In this document: piece after piece, positions 8,289 to 16,192 of the stretch
How the letters are laid out: each line of letters opens with the position of its first letter
How positions within the stretch are numbered: position 1 is the stretch's first letter
Origin: Dyadobacter sp. UC 10
GTDB lineage: Bacteria; Bacteroidota; Bacteroidia; Cytophagales; Spirosomataceae
Direction: 5' to 3'
Assembly: GCF_008369915.1 (NCBI RefSeq)
Contig: NZ_VSRN01000001.1
Location: 5,824,501 to 5,888,500, forward strand
Length of the DNA: 64,000 bases
Made by a program: the position numbers and the translations under genes
Notes under the pieces: model-generated
What the model was told of the DNA's origin: nothing
Databases searched by the model: none
The model's input: the letters and a program-made list of their open reading frames with translations, nothing else

Positions 8289-9035
8289 TTGGAATCAATA
8301 CGAATCAATAAGTTCATCAGTGAGACAGGTTTTTGTTCCAGGCGTGAAGCCGACAAGCTGGTGGAGCAGGGTAGGGTTACCCTGAACGGAAAACAAGCAG
8401 TACTAGGAGATAAAGCTTCTTCGGAAGACGACGTGCGGGTGGACGGTAAACCTTTGAAATCTAAAAAGCCCGCAGTTTACATTGCATTCAACAAGCCCGT
8501 CGGAATTACGTGTACTACCGAACGCAATGTAAAAGGCAATATCATCGACTACATCCGGCATAAAGAGCGGATTTTCCCGATCGGAAGACTGGACAAGCCA
8601 TCGGAAGGATTGATATTTCTGACAAGCGACGGCGATATCGTGAATAAGATACTGCGTGCCGGCAATAATCATGAAAAAGAATATGTGGTGACTGTCAACA
8701 AGCCGGTGACCGAAGAATTTGTTCGAAAAATGGGTTCCGGAGTTCCTGTATTGGGAACGGTCACGCGAAAATGTTTGGTGCACAAAGACAGCACGCACGT
8801 ATTTACAATCGTACTCACCCAGGGCCTGAACCGGCAAATTCGGAGAATGTGCGAATTTTTGGGATATCAGGTCATCAAATTGAAGAGAGTGCGAATTATG
8901 AATGTAACATTAAGGAATTTGCCTGTGGGAAAATGGCGGGACCTGACCGGCGAAGAAATGGCAGAGATCAATGCGGCAATTGCAGGCTCGGTGAAAACAG
9001 AAGAGGGCTCTTTGATAGAAACCTGGGAAGAATGA
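8289..9035 (+). CDS. rluF: 23S rRNA pseudouridine synthase RluF-like
   Basis: A 248-residue member of the RsuA/RluB/E/F group. It has an N-terminal S4 RNA-binding domain (RINKFISETGFCSRREADKLVEQGRV, residues 4-60). The catalytic domain carries the active-site motif GRLDKPSEGLIFLTSDGD with the catalytic Asp, followed by QGLNRQIRRMCEFLGY. This best matches RluF, which modifies U2604 of 23S rRNA. I use the TTG at 8289 because no ATG gives a complete S4 domain. The gene stands alone on this strand, divergent from the AXE1 gene. Confidence 0.9.
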   Translation: MESIRINKFISETGFCSRREADKLVEQGRVTLNGKQAVLGDKASSEDDVRVDGKPLKSKKPAVYIAFNKPVGITCTTERNVKGNIIDYIRHKERIFPIGRLDKPSEGLIFLTSDGDIVNKILRAGNNHEKEYVVTVNKPVTEEFVRKMGSGVPVLGTVTRKCLVHKDSTHVFTIVLTQGLNRQIRRMCEFLGYQVIKLKRVRIMNVTLRNLPVGKWRDLTGEEMAEINAAIAGSVKTEEGSLIETWEE

Positions 9036-9104
9036 GGATATACTTAATTGATTTGTCTAAATTTAGAATGGAAAATTTATATACAATTTTTTGGCAACAG
9101 GCTC

Positions 9105-9809
9105 ATGAAAACATTTCTGTTTTGTTTGCTGATAGCATTGCTTTCAACGGTTTCGATTGCTCAGAAAAGCGACGACATCTACCAGGTAAGTTCGTCCCGG
9201 AATGTCAATGAGGTAATTCCCTTCGAAGGCAGGTTTCAATATCCTGCATTTACCGATGGCCAGGTGCATTTTCGGAACGGACGGACATCGAAGGCGAAAA
9301 TGAATTATAGCCTTCTGCACGGTGAAGTCATGTTCATTGACCGACTCAGGGATACACTCCTGCTCGCCGATAACGATTTCATCGACCGTGTATACGTTGG
9401 TCAAAACCTCTACTATTACTACCCGGGCCACGGGCATATACTTATTTCAGGCGATTACGGCCTTGTGAAGTTGGGCAAAAAGGAATTCCTGGTTCAAATG
9501 GGACATGAAAAATATGCTTCCTACGGCCAGTATTCGAGTACTTCTGCCATTTCCAGCTATTCTTCATTTATGAACAACAAAGGGGAGTTCAGGTACCTGC
9601 AACCCAATGAAAAGGTCACGATGAAAAGGAGGGAGGTTTACTTTCTGGTAGACAAAAACGCCCGGTTTTACGTCGCAAACCGCAGCAACCTTCTGAAGAT
9701 TTTTCCGACTCGAAAAAGCGAGATCGACCGGTTTCTGAAAGAAAATGATATTAATCTTGAAATGCAGCCTGACCTCGAAAAGACCCTGACATTTTGCAAC
9801 GGGATGTGA
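9105..9809 (+). CDS. Secreted hypothetical protein, 234 aa
   Basis: Starts MKTFLFCLLIALLSTVSIAQ, a clear Sec signal peptide with cleavage near residue 20. An in-frame start at 9048 would place 19 hydrophilic residues before it, so I prefer 9105. The mature protein is beta-rich with repeated Tyr-rich strands (VGQNLYYYYPGHGH, KYASYGQYSS), a GRFQYPAFTDGQVHFRNGR stretch, and a C-terminal helix pair ending in a short acidic tail. It resembles proteins I have seen in Bacteroidota annotated only as hypothetical. No catalytic motif is visible. It follows rluF by 69 bp and may be cotranscribed with it. Confidence 0.65.
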   Translation: MKTFLFCLLIALLSTVSIAQKSDDIYQVSSSRNVNEVIPFEGRFQYPAFTDGQVHFRNGRTSKAKMNYSLLHGEVMFIDRLRDTLLLADNDFIDRVYVGQNLYYYYPGHGHILISGDYGLVKLGKKEFLVQMGHEKYASYGQYSSTSAISSYSSFMNNKGEFRYLQPNEKVTMKRREVYFLVDKNARFYVANRSNLLKIFPTRKSEIDRFLKENDINLEMQPDLEKTLTFCNGM

Positions 9810-9878
9810 CCGCTTAACAGAGGAGCCGTTTAATAATTGAACGGAAGCCTTAGAATAGTCCGGAAGGTGAAGTCGGAC

Positions 9879-9907
9879 TTGTAAAATATGCTAGCCATTT
9901 ATACTTG
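9879..9907 (+). promoter_or_regulatory. Putative Bacteroidota-type promoter
   Basis: TTG (9879-9881) and TATACTTG (9900-9907) are separated by 18 bp. This fits the Bacteroidota consensus TTG-N17..23-TAnnTTTG with one mismatch in the -7 element. Transcription would start near 9914, just ahead of the lipoprotein gene. Confidence 0.4.
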
Positions 9908-9923
9908 CAACATTATCAATTAA

Positions 9924-10706
9924 ATGGCTAATGTTATGAGACGGATTTCTCTTCAATTTGCAGCATTATTGTCGATGCTGTTTCTATTCAGTTTTTCATG
10001 TGAGGACCACGTGGTTCCTGAAACACCGGAAATATTGCCGGTTGTGTCCACCCGTCCCATGCAGGTTTCCGGAACAGGAAAGCTGCACTTCAAAATGGCT
10101 TTTGAGAATCTGGGAAATGTTCAGATAGCGTCCTACGGCATTGTTTATTCAGTAGGATTCTTTGATCTGAATATAAATTCTACTAAGATTCCCACGATTA
10201 ATTTTATCAAACAAGATTTTTTAGGAGACCCGGGTTTGGGGGAGCTTAGTCACTCGGAAGCGGCTGCGCCCGAGGGTTTCTATGCGATATATTACCGTGC
10301 TTTTGCGATGCTTGGCAGCGGGGAAGTAGTTTATGGAAATACAATGGAGTTTAATCCCGACCTGGGCGGGCGGGCAGTACTGGAAGTGTTTGGAACTCCT
10401 AATATCAACATGCCCTACAACACGGGTTATGTTTTTAAAAATTTGGGGAATAAGAATATTGTAGAGTATGGGTTGGTTTATTCATATAACACAGCCGTTA
10501 CCCAGGCCATTAATCCGATGCCAACCGTTGCTGATCATAAAAGGGCTACTAACGCTCAAACATCGCCTCCTGTCAAAGATTTGATTCGTGGAGTAAATCT
10601 TCAGATTGCCGAAAGTGCCATAAACGAATTGTATGTAAGGTCTTATGTAATCTACGCGGACCAAACTGTGGATTATGGCAAGTTCACTGCGCACATTAAA
10701 AAATAA
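9924..10706 (+). CDS. Putative lipoprotein, 260 aa
   Basis: The N-terminus (RRISLQFAALLSMLFLFSFSC) is a lipoprotein signal with a lipobox ending FSFSC, followed by acidic EDH, consistent with outer-membrane sorting. The mature part appears to contain two similar beta-sandwich units: ENLGNVQIASYGIVYS near residue 70 and KNLGNKNIVEYGLVYS near residue 180. These internal copies share the pattern NLGN-x2-I-x2-YG-(I/L)VYS, so the protein probably arose by domain duplication. It resembles fibronectin-like domains of Bacteroidota surface proteins; no function is known. The start may be 9924 or the ATG at 9936. Confidence 0.65.
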   Translation: MANVMRRISLQFAALLSMLFLFSFSCEDHVVPETPEILPVVSTRPMQVSGTGKLHFKMAFENLGNVQIASYGIVYSVGFFDLNINSTKIPTINFIKQDFLGDPGLGELSHSEAAAPEGFYAIYYRAFAMLGSGEVVYGNTMEFNPDLGGRAVLEVFGTPNINMPYNTGYVFKNLGNKNIVEYGLVYSYNTAVTQAINPMPTVADHKRATNAQTSPPVKDLIRGVNLQIAESAINELYVRSYVIYADQTVDYGKFTAHIKK

Positions 10707-10738
10707 CACATAACAAACCTAATCTAAATGAATGCAAG

Positions 10739-10772
10739 GAAGTCATTTCGGGAAACTGAAATGACTTTTTTC
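10739..10772 (+). terminator. Rho-independent terminator
   Basis: A stem of AGTCATTTC (10741-10749) with GAAATGACT (10758-10766), extendable outward by two pairs, has an 8-nt loop and a run of six T on the plus strand. It ends the lipoprotein transcript. Confidence 0.8.
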
Positions 10773-10862
10773 TTTTACGATTGCCGGCTCAAGCACGCAG
10801 GTCCCTAATGCCTTTGATATCATTGTACTCAACTTTTCCGCAAAGTATTCATGTACTTTTCT

Positions 10863-11903
10863 TTACATCAAAATGTTATTGACAGCGGTAACAGGCGCAG
10901 GAATATCGGTTTCTCTTAGCATTTCGCGCAGGTCTATTTCGATAGTGCGGCAAATCGAGGTCATGGGAACATCGTTGATTGCGTTTTCGAAGGGGTTTTC
11001 GCTGGTATCACCCACAATTTCCATCGTATGGAAAACCCACGCGATTACAATATAGCTGGGCACCGCCAGCCAGATATAAGGATTTCCCAGCTTGGCGAAT
11101 TCATTGATCAAACCAAACGGAAGGGCGGTGATGAAAAGCCACACAAATACTTTGCTGAAATAAGCATACTGACGAGGAAACGGGAAATTTTTGATCCTTT
11201 CAGCAGCGCCCTGCTGGTTATAGAATTCCTGCACCAAATTCATCATGTGGAAGTAAAACAGTTCTTTAATCCTCCCCGCCCTGAATTCTTCGTCCAGGTC
11301 ATTCGCCTGTGCACGCATAATATGCGTTGCAGGATTTTTGCGCTGCCCATAATAGGCGGCTTCTTCCTCCGGCAAAAAACGCCTGAGCATATCAGGCAGG
11401 GACTGGTCTGCAGTGATGTGCTGTTTCTCCACGACCTGATGCTCCACCGTATTAAGGTCATTCCAGACACTTTTTGAGCGAAGCTGAATACGGACGGCAT
11501 TAACATACGCAATATGGCGGTGGATTAACCGTGCTTTTACAGAGCCTTCGCCCGTGTCGTCCGACTGGATATAGGTGCAGGTCAATGCTCCCCAGGTGCG
11601 GCTTGCATTGACGATCGATCCCCAGATCCGCCGGCCTTCCCACAATCTTTCGTAAGACGAATTGTTTTTAAAACCGACATAAAATGCAACGGCTGTGCCG
11701 ATCAGCCCTATTGGTACGAATGAAAAACCAAGCGTAACGCCCGACCAGGCACTGATCCCGCACAGAGCAGCGGAGTAACAGAAAAAGAACAACAAGGTTT
11801 TCCAGGCAAAGGACAGAACGATCCCCGGCTTTATTTCACGTGCGGTGTACATGGGTCTATATTTGAAAGAAATGGAAGTGTAATCTTTCAAATAATGCGG
11901 CAC
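10863..11903 (-). CDS. Bestrophin-like (UPF0187) membrane channel
   Basis: A 346-residue membrane protein. Features typical of bacterial bestrophins are IGLIGTAVAFYVGFKNNSSYERLWEGRRIWG in the first third, a paired central hydrophobic region (FVWLFITALPFGLINEF and IWLAVPSYIVIAWVFHTMEIVG) and the conserved ENPFENAINDVPM acidic motif near residue 305. Bacterial homologues form pentameric ion channels in the inner membrane. The listed start is a GTG; MYTAREIKPG at 11852 is an alternative. It is separate from the neighbouring LytTR operon but faces the same way. Confidence 0.85.
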   Translation of the reverse strand: MPHYLKDYTSISFKYRPMYTAREIKPGIVLSFAWKTLLFFFCYSAALCGISAWSGVTLGFSFVPIGLIGTAVAFYVGFKNNSSYERLWEGRRIWGSIVNASRTWGALTCTYIQSDDTGEGSVKARLIHRHIAYVNAVRIQLRSKSVWNDLNTVEHQVVEKQHITADQSLPDMLRRFLPEEEAAYYGQRKNPATHIMRAQANDLDEEFRAGRIKELFYFHMMNLVQEFYNQQGAAERIKNFPFPRQYAYFSKVFVWLFITALPFGLINEFAKLGNPYIWLAVPSYIVIAWVFHTMEIVGDTSENPFENAINDVPMTSICRTIEIDLREMLRETDIPAPVTAVNNILM

Positions 11904-11972
11904 CTTTCGCTATTTTTTGCCGTGAAGCAGAAAATAATGCGGATTAAACTGAAAAATCCGGCTGCTATTCGG

Positions 11973-12746
11973 TCAAGAAAGTTCTTCGAACCACTTTTTA
12001 AAAACCGGAACCCTTTCCTTACTGATCAGGATCTGGTTGGACGATGACGGTGAAGTGCGGATAAGCAGCCTGCCGTTGAAATACAGTTCAATTTCGGTAA
12101 TGCACTGGCGCGAAATAATAAACTGGCGGTTTGCCCGGAAGAAATTGGAATTGTCAAGTTGGTTTTCGAGCTCCTCGAGAGATTTGTCAATTACAAAATT
12201 CCGGTCGTCGTGAAGGGTCGCAACCACCAGGCCGTTCCTTATTGTAAGCCATGCGAAATCCGCGTCCCTGAGGGGGATCAGCTTGTCGCGATATGGGACC
12301 AGGAAGCTCCTTCGCGGGTTTCTCCGGTTTAATATTTGCGAATACATAAGCTCTTCAAGGTACTTCACCTTACTGATCGCGTTTTCTTCATTGAGCTGGT
12401 AATATTTGTCCAGACTGAATTTGAGCGCTTCCTGCCGGATCGGCTTCAACAGATAATCTATGGAGTTCAGCTTGAATGCACGCAAGGCGTATTCGTCGTG
12501 AGCGGTCGTGAAAATAACCGGGCAGCCGATCGAAATTTGTTCAAAGATTTGGAAACAGGTACCGTCGCCCAGCTGCACGTCGAGAAAAATCAGGTCAGGG
12601 GCCGGGTAATTTTCAAGCCAGGCCACAGCCGTTTCCACACTTTCTATAATGTCCAGAATTTCGGTTTTCTGGTCGATCTTCTGAATGAGCTGCGTCAGAT
12701 ATTGCCCTGCCGGCTGTTCGTCTTCTACGATCAGTATTCTTGTCAT
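11973..12746 (-). CDS. LytTR-family response regulator
   Basis: A 257-residue regulator with an N-terminal receiver (residues 3-120; acidic pocket VEDE, phospho-acceptor Asp56 in DLIFLDVQLGDG, Lys in YLLKPI). A LytTR DNA-binding domain follows from about 150 to the end (SFLVPYRDKLIPL, then FFRANRQFIISRQCI). LytTR regulators bind direct repeats in promoters. The start overlaps the stop of the upstream kinase gene (ATGA), and together with the pseudo-receiver protein they form a three-gene operon. No obvious direct-repeat target is visible within the operon itself. Confidence 0.93.
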   Translation of the reverse strand: MTRILIVEDEQPAGQYLTQLIQKIDQKTEILDIIESVETAVAWLENYPAPDLIFLDVQLGDGTCFQIFEQISIGCPVIFTTAHDEYALRAFKLNSIDYLLKPIRQEALKFSLDKYYQLNEENAISKVKYLEELMYSQILNRRNPRRSFLVPYRDKLIPLRDADFAWLTIRNGLVVATLHDDRNFVIDKSLEELENQLDNSNFFRANRQFIISRQCITEIELYFNGRLLIRTSPSSSNQILISKERVPVFKKWFEELS

Positions 12747-13789
12747 GGAGCTTCAATCAAGGGTACTTTTACAGTAAATTGTTGTTCATCTTCCGTCATG
12801 GAAGGCTTTTGGCCGGTTTGGATCTTATACCGTTTATCGAGGTTTTGCAACCCGATACCCGTTCCGCCCGAGTTGACTTTTTTATTGAGTGTGTTCATGA
12901 CGATTACCTGCTTTTCCTGCTCGTTGAGCCTTAGCTCGATAAACAGTACCTGTGAAGAGGTAATCACATTGTGCTTGATCGCATTTTCTATCAGGATCTG
13001 TAATGAAAGCGGAATCACGTACCATTGTTTGGTGGTTTCCGTACCGACAAATTCGAAGGCCATTTTCTCTCCAAAACGCGCCTTATGAAGGTCCAGATAA
13101 GCTTTGGCAGCCGCCAGCTCATCACTTAAAAGTATCAGGCTCTGGTTTTGTACTTTCAGATTGTACCGTAAAATGTCAGAGAGATCGAGTACGATGCGCT
13201 GCGCCAGGTCCGGATTCGTCGATATGGAGATATTCAGAATGTTAAGTGCATTGAAAAGGAAATGCGGATTGAGTTGATTACGAAGGGCTTCCAACTGCGC
13301 TTTGAGCTGTTCCCGCTTCAATTGTTCGTTTTCCAGGCCGATCCTGTGATTCTCCTGCGTGGTCAGTAAAAAATTCCGGAAAGCTAGAATGGCAAGCAGC
13401 AAAAGGATATGGTAGAGGTAATACACCACCCGGAAAATCAGAATATCCGAATTATTGCCGGAAAGGGCGATTTTAAGTTGGAATAAAATTTCATTAATAG
13501 TCAGGAACAGGAACACCAGAATTAACAGTTGCACCCAGGGACTTTGTCGGTTAAACCAGCTCGGCTTCTGGTAGGTGTAATGCAGACAGATATAAACGAA
13601 TATCCAGGCAAACTCAAAACTGATGATGAACTGAATACAGATATCGAGCAGGCCAGCCCAGATACTGGACTGGTCAGACAGGTTCGGCCAGATGAAGATC
13701 AATCTGGGAATGGTAGCAAACAGGCTTAAAATGAAACAGAGACGCCAACCTAATGACATCCCGTTCCTGTAATTCAAATCCTGGTTCAT
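12743..13789 (-). CDS. LytS/YpdA-type sensor histidine kinase
   Basis: A 348-residue kinase with four predicted membrane helices in residues 14-140, a short coiled coil (145-172) and a His_kinase (PF06580) domain with phospho-acceptor His176 in NQLNPHFLFNALN. The ATPase domain has LQILIENAIKHN and a GTGIGLQNLDKR lid region. It has no large extracytoplasmic sensor domain, so it probably senses within or near the membrane. It is linked by ATGA overlaps to the genes on both sides, which predicts coupled translation with its LytTR regulator and the pseudo-receiver/GAF protein. Confidence 0.92.
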   Translation of the reverse strand: MNQDLNYRNGMSLGWRLCFILSLFATIPRLIFIWPNLSDQSSIWAGLLDICIQFIISFEFAWIFVYICLHYTYQKPSWFNRQSPWVQLLILVFLFLTINEILFQLKIALSGNNSDILIFRVVYYLYHILLLLAILAFRNFLLTTQENHRIGLENEQLKREQLKAQLEALRNQLNPHFLFNALNILNISISTNPDLAQRIVLDLSDILRYNLKVQNQSLILLSDELAAAKAYLDLHKARFGEKMAFEFVGTETTKQWYVIPLSLQILIENAIKHNVITSSQVLFIELRLNEQEKQVIVMNTLNKKVNSGGTGIGLQNLDKRYKIQTGQKPSMTEDEQQFTVKVPLIEAP

Positions 13790-14751
13790 ACCGGACTGGC
13801 GAAGAGTTCAGTTTCTATCCGGGATGGTTTGGAAGTGAGGAAATAATGCTGGGGAATAAGTTTCGCGACGGCCGCAATAAGTTCTTTTTCAGCTTCTGTC
13901 CACGCTCTTATATTCAGGTTATCTTCAACGGCGATATAGCCCAGCCATTTGCTGCCTTTGCCAATCGGGACAGCCATTAATGACTGGATGCCGTGCCGGC
14001 TGAGCCACTGGTGGTCGTTGACAGGGAAATGATCAAGCCGCTCGAAAACGGTCTGACCTTTTTCAAACAACTTGGTCCAGCGATCGAAAAATGGTATTTC
14101 AAGCGGATTTTCGGTAAAGAGTACCTTTGCGGGCACACCGGCAGCGGATACCTCAACCGTCTGGCGGATCGCGAAGGTTTTGTCAGGTGAATGCAGGGCT
14201 GCACATAAGTAAATCCTGCTCACGCTCATCACTTCCAGCAGCATTTCAAATGCTTCGGCCGTCAGAGCGTCCGCATCTTTCTGCTGGTTTCCTCCTGAAA
14301 GCAACTCTATGCAGCGGTTAAGTGATTTTTTATAAAGGGTATCGTGATTTTTGATATGGTCGTCGAGGTCCTGACGTGCATTGCTTTGCCATTTCTCAAT
14401 CGTATTCTCCAATGCAGGGATCCAGTCGAGTTTGTTGTAACAGTTGATATAGTAATTACTGTCTTTGATGGCCAGAACTTTCTCGGATGTAACAGGGCAT
14501 TGTCCTTCCGACATAACCATACAGGGAAGCTGACTGCCCAGCACAGTAGCGAGATCGTTGATCGCCCCGTCGGGAAGGGCATGGTTTGAAATCAGCAGGT
14601 CATACTTCGATTCCCGGAATGCCTTAATTGCAGCTTGTTTGGAATTTACCTGCTTGATGTGAAAGTTGTAGCCCTCGTAACGCAGGGAATCTTCCAAAAG
14701 ATTGAGCCATTCTTCTTTCATGGCTACGATGAGAAGCTTCAAAGGTTTCAT
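13786..14751 (-). CDS. Pseudo-receiver plus GAF domain protein
   Basis: A 321-residue cytoplasmic protein, first gene of the three-gene operon. Residues 1-120 have the receiver fold pattern (LKLLIVAMKEEW; YDLLISNHALPDG), but the phospho-acceptor Asp is replaced by Asn56 and the acidic pair after the first strand is missing. It is therefore a pseudo-receiver. Residues 150-305 resemble a GAF domain (RIYLCAALHSPDK, MAVPIGKGSKWLGYIAVED). There is no output domain. It probably delivers a signal to the adjacent LytS-type kinase by protein contact; this is inference from operon coupling. Confidence 0.75.
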   Translation of the reverse strand: MKPLKLLIVAMKEEWLNLLEDSLRYEGYNFHIKQVNSKQAAIKAFRESKYDLLISNHALPDGAINDLATVLGSQLPCMVMSEGQCPVTSEKVLAIKDSNYYINCYNKLDWIPALENTIEKWQSNARQDLDDHIKNHDTLYKKSLNRCIELLSGGNQQKDADALTAEAFEMLLEVMSVSRIYLCAALHSPDKTFAIRQTVEVSAAGVPAKVLFTENPLEIPFFDRWTKLFEKGQTVFERLDHFPVNDHQWLSRHGIQSLMAVPIGKGSKWLGYIAVEDNLNIRAWTEAEKELIAAVAKLIPQHYFLTSKPSRIETELFASPV

Positions 14752-15364
14752 TTGAATGGAGGTTTAAGGTGTAAAGGGTACAGTACCGAAATTATATGTT
14801 ATATGTGTTGAGTCTTGTATGCGGAAACAGCAGGTATGCAGGTTGGCTGTTTTTTTAAACTGCCGTCAAAAAGTGTATTTAGCAGGCGCTGTTGCAATAA
14901 TACTGATAATCGTAGAAATAATACTAGGGAAAAAAATGAAATAAGACAAAAAAATGAAAATACACTTTACAGGAATATTATACGGTCAGTCTACATTCGC
15001 GATATTTGGCATATAGGCCTGTTTTACAAGTGTTTATTGCTTCAAAAGTGATTTTGGCCTTATTAATGAAAGCTTCACAGGCCAATCTTAAAATTTCATC
15101 GTACAATTCCGCAGCTTCGCCGAAACATCGTCGGTTTGAGGTCTGGAATCAACCGGTTCACCTCAATTTTTTTCAGTTTCAATCATTATTTGAAACCCTG
15201 CCGCCCGTCTTGTGGAGATATTTATGAAACCAAAGGCAAAAATCAAGTGCGCAGCCGACGGCACTGTCTGTCCTGACGATACTAAACATAAATATAACTC
15301 AACGTTATTTTTTGAACACTTCCTTCATTTTCTCAACCGTTTCTCACATTCAATCTCAGTCGTT
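14752..15364. other. 613-bp divergent intergenic region, no gene recognised
   Basis: The region separates the leftward pseudo-receiver operon from the rightward metabolic cluster and must hold promoters for both. I find no convincing coding sequence: the short open frames start without context and have non-coding-like composition. I find no tRNA and no strong terminator. An AACCGGTT palindrome occurs near 15153. The frame of the DJ-1 gene stays open upstream to 15212, but the upstream residues do not look like a domain extension. Confidence 0.5.
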
Positions 15365-16192
15365 ATGTCAAAAAAAATACTGGCCGTTCTTTCCGAATAC
15401 GGATACTGGGGCATTGAGCTCGTTGGGCCGCTCGAAAAATTGGAAGAAGCCGGCTATACAGTGGAATTCATTACGCCAAACGGCAAAAAAGCCGAAGCTT
15501 TACCTCCCAGTTATGATACTACCTATGTAGATCCTCCTCTCGGTGTTTGTGTGACTACCCCGCTTGCCGCGGAAAAAGTGAAAGCATTTGAAGCGACGAA
15601 CAGGCTTGAAACCAGGTTGAACCTGTCGGAACTGATCCCTCAGCGGCCCTACTTTTCGACACCCGACTTCCTTCGTGCGTTTGAAAAGTACTACAGCGAT
15701 CTCAAAATCGCCCAGCAGAAAGTAACCGAGGAATATGCAGCGGTTTTGCTTGTAGGCGGCAGCGGGCCGATTATTGATATGGTTAACAACCAGCGTGTCC
15801 ACGACCTTATCCTTGCATTCTACAACAAAAATATGCCTGTCGCAGGTATCTGCTATGGGGTGGCGCCACTTGTTTTCGCACGTGATTTCAACGAGCGAAA
15901 TTCGATTATCAAAGGAAAACACGTAACAGGCCACTGTATCGAATACGATTACCACGATGGTACCGGCTTCCTGCATACCGATCTGAATATGGGCCCTCCT
16001 CCATATGTGTTGGAATATATCCTTGCTGATGCGGTAGGTCCCGAAGGGCAATATCACGGCAACTTTGGAAAAGAAACTTCAGTCATTGTTGATTATCCGT
16101 TCATTACTGCGCGTTCGCTTCAATGTTCATTCGAATTCGGAGAGCAGTTTGTGAATGTATTGGACAAAGGCCTCACGCGTTATGGCTGGTAA
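15365..16192 (+). CDS. DJ-1/PfpI family (Hsp31-like) protein
   Basis: A 275-residue class I glutamine-amidotransferase-like protein. The fold is seen from the N-terminal strand KKILAVLSEYGYWGIELVGPLEKLE, the central AAVLLVGGSGPIIDM, and the nucleophile elbow VAGICYG with the conserved Cys. The length and lid insertions resemble Hsp31/glyoxalase-III-like proteins more than small DJ-1. Such proteins act on methylglyoxal or glycation products, or as chaperones; the precise activity is unknown. I chose ATG 15365 (MSKKILAVL). The stop overlaps the next gene start by 11 bp, so it is the first gene of the metabolic operon. Confidence 0.82.
   Translation: MSKKILAVLSEYGYWGIELVGPLEKLEEAGYTVEFITPNGKKAEALPPSYDTTYVDPPLGVCVTTPLAAEKVKAFEATNRLETRLNLSELIPQRPYFSTPDFLRAFEKYYSDLKIAQQKVTEEYAAVLLVGGSGPIIDMVNNQRVHDLILAFYNKNMPVAGICYGVAPLVFARDFNERNSIIKGKHVTGHCIEYDYHDGTGFLHTDLNMGPPPYVLEYILADAVGPEGQYHGNFGKETSVIVDYPFITARSLQCSFEFGEQFVNVLDKGLTRYGW

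Noticed and set aside
15006..15227. 73-residue open frame before the DJ-1 gene
   Set aside because: No recognisable domain; composition resembles intergenic sequence. It overlaps the likely promoter region.
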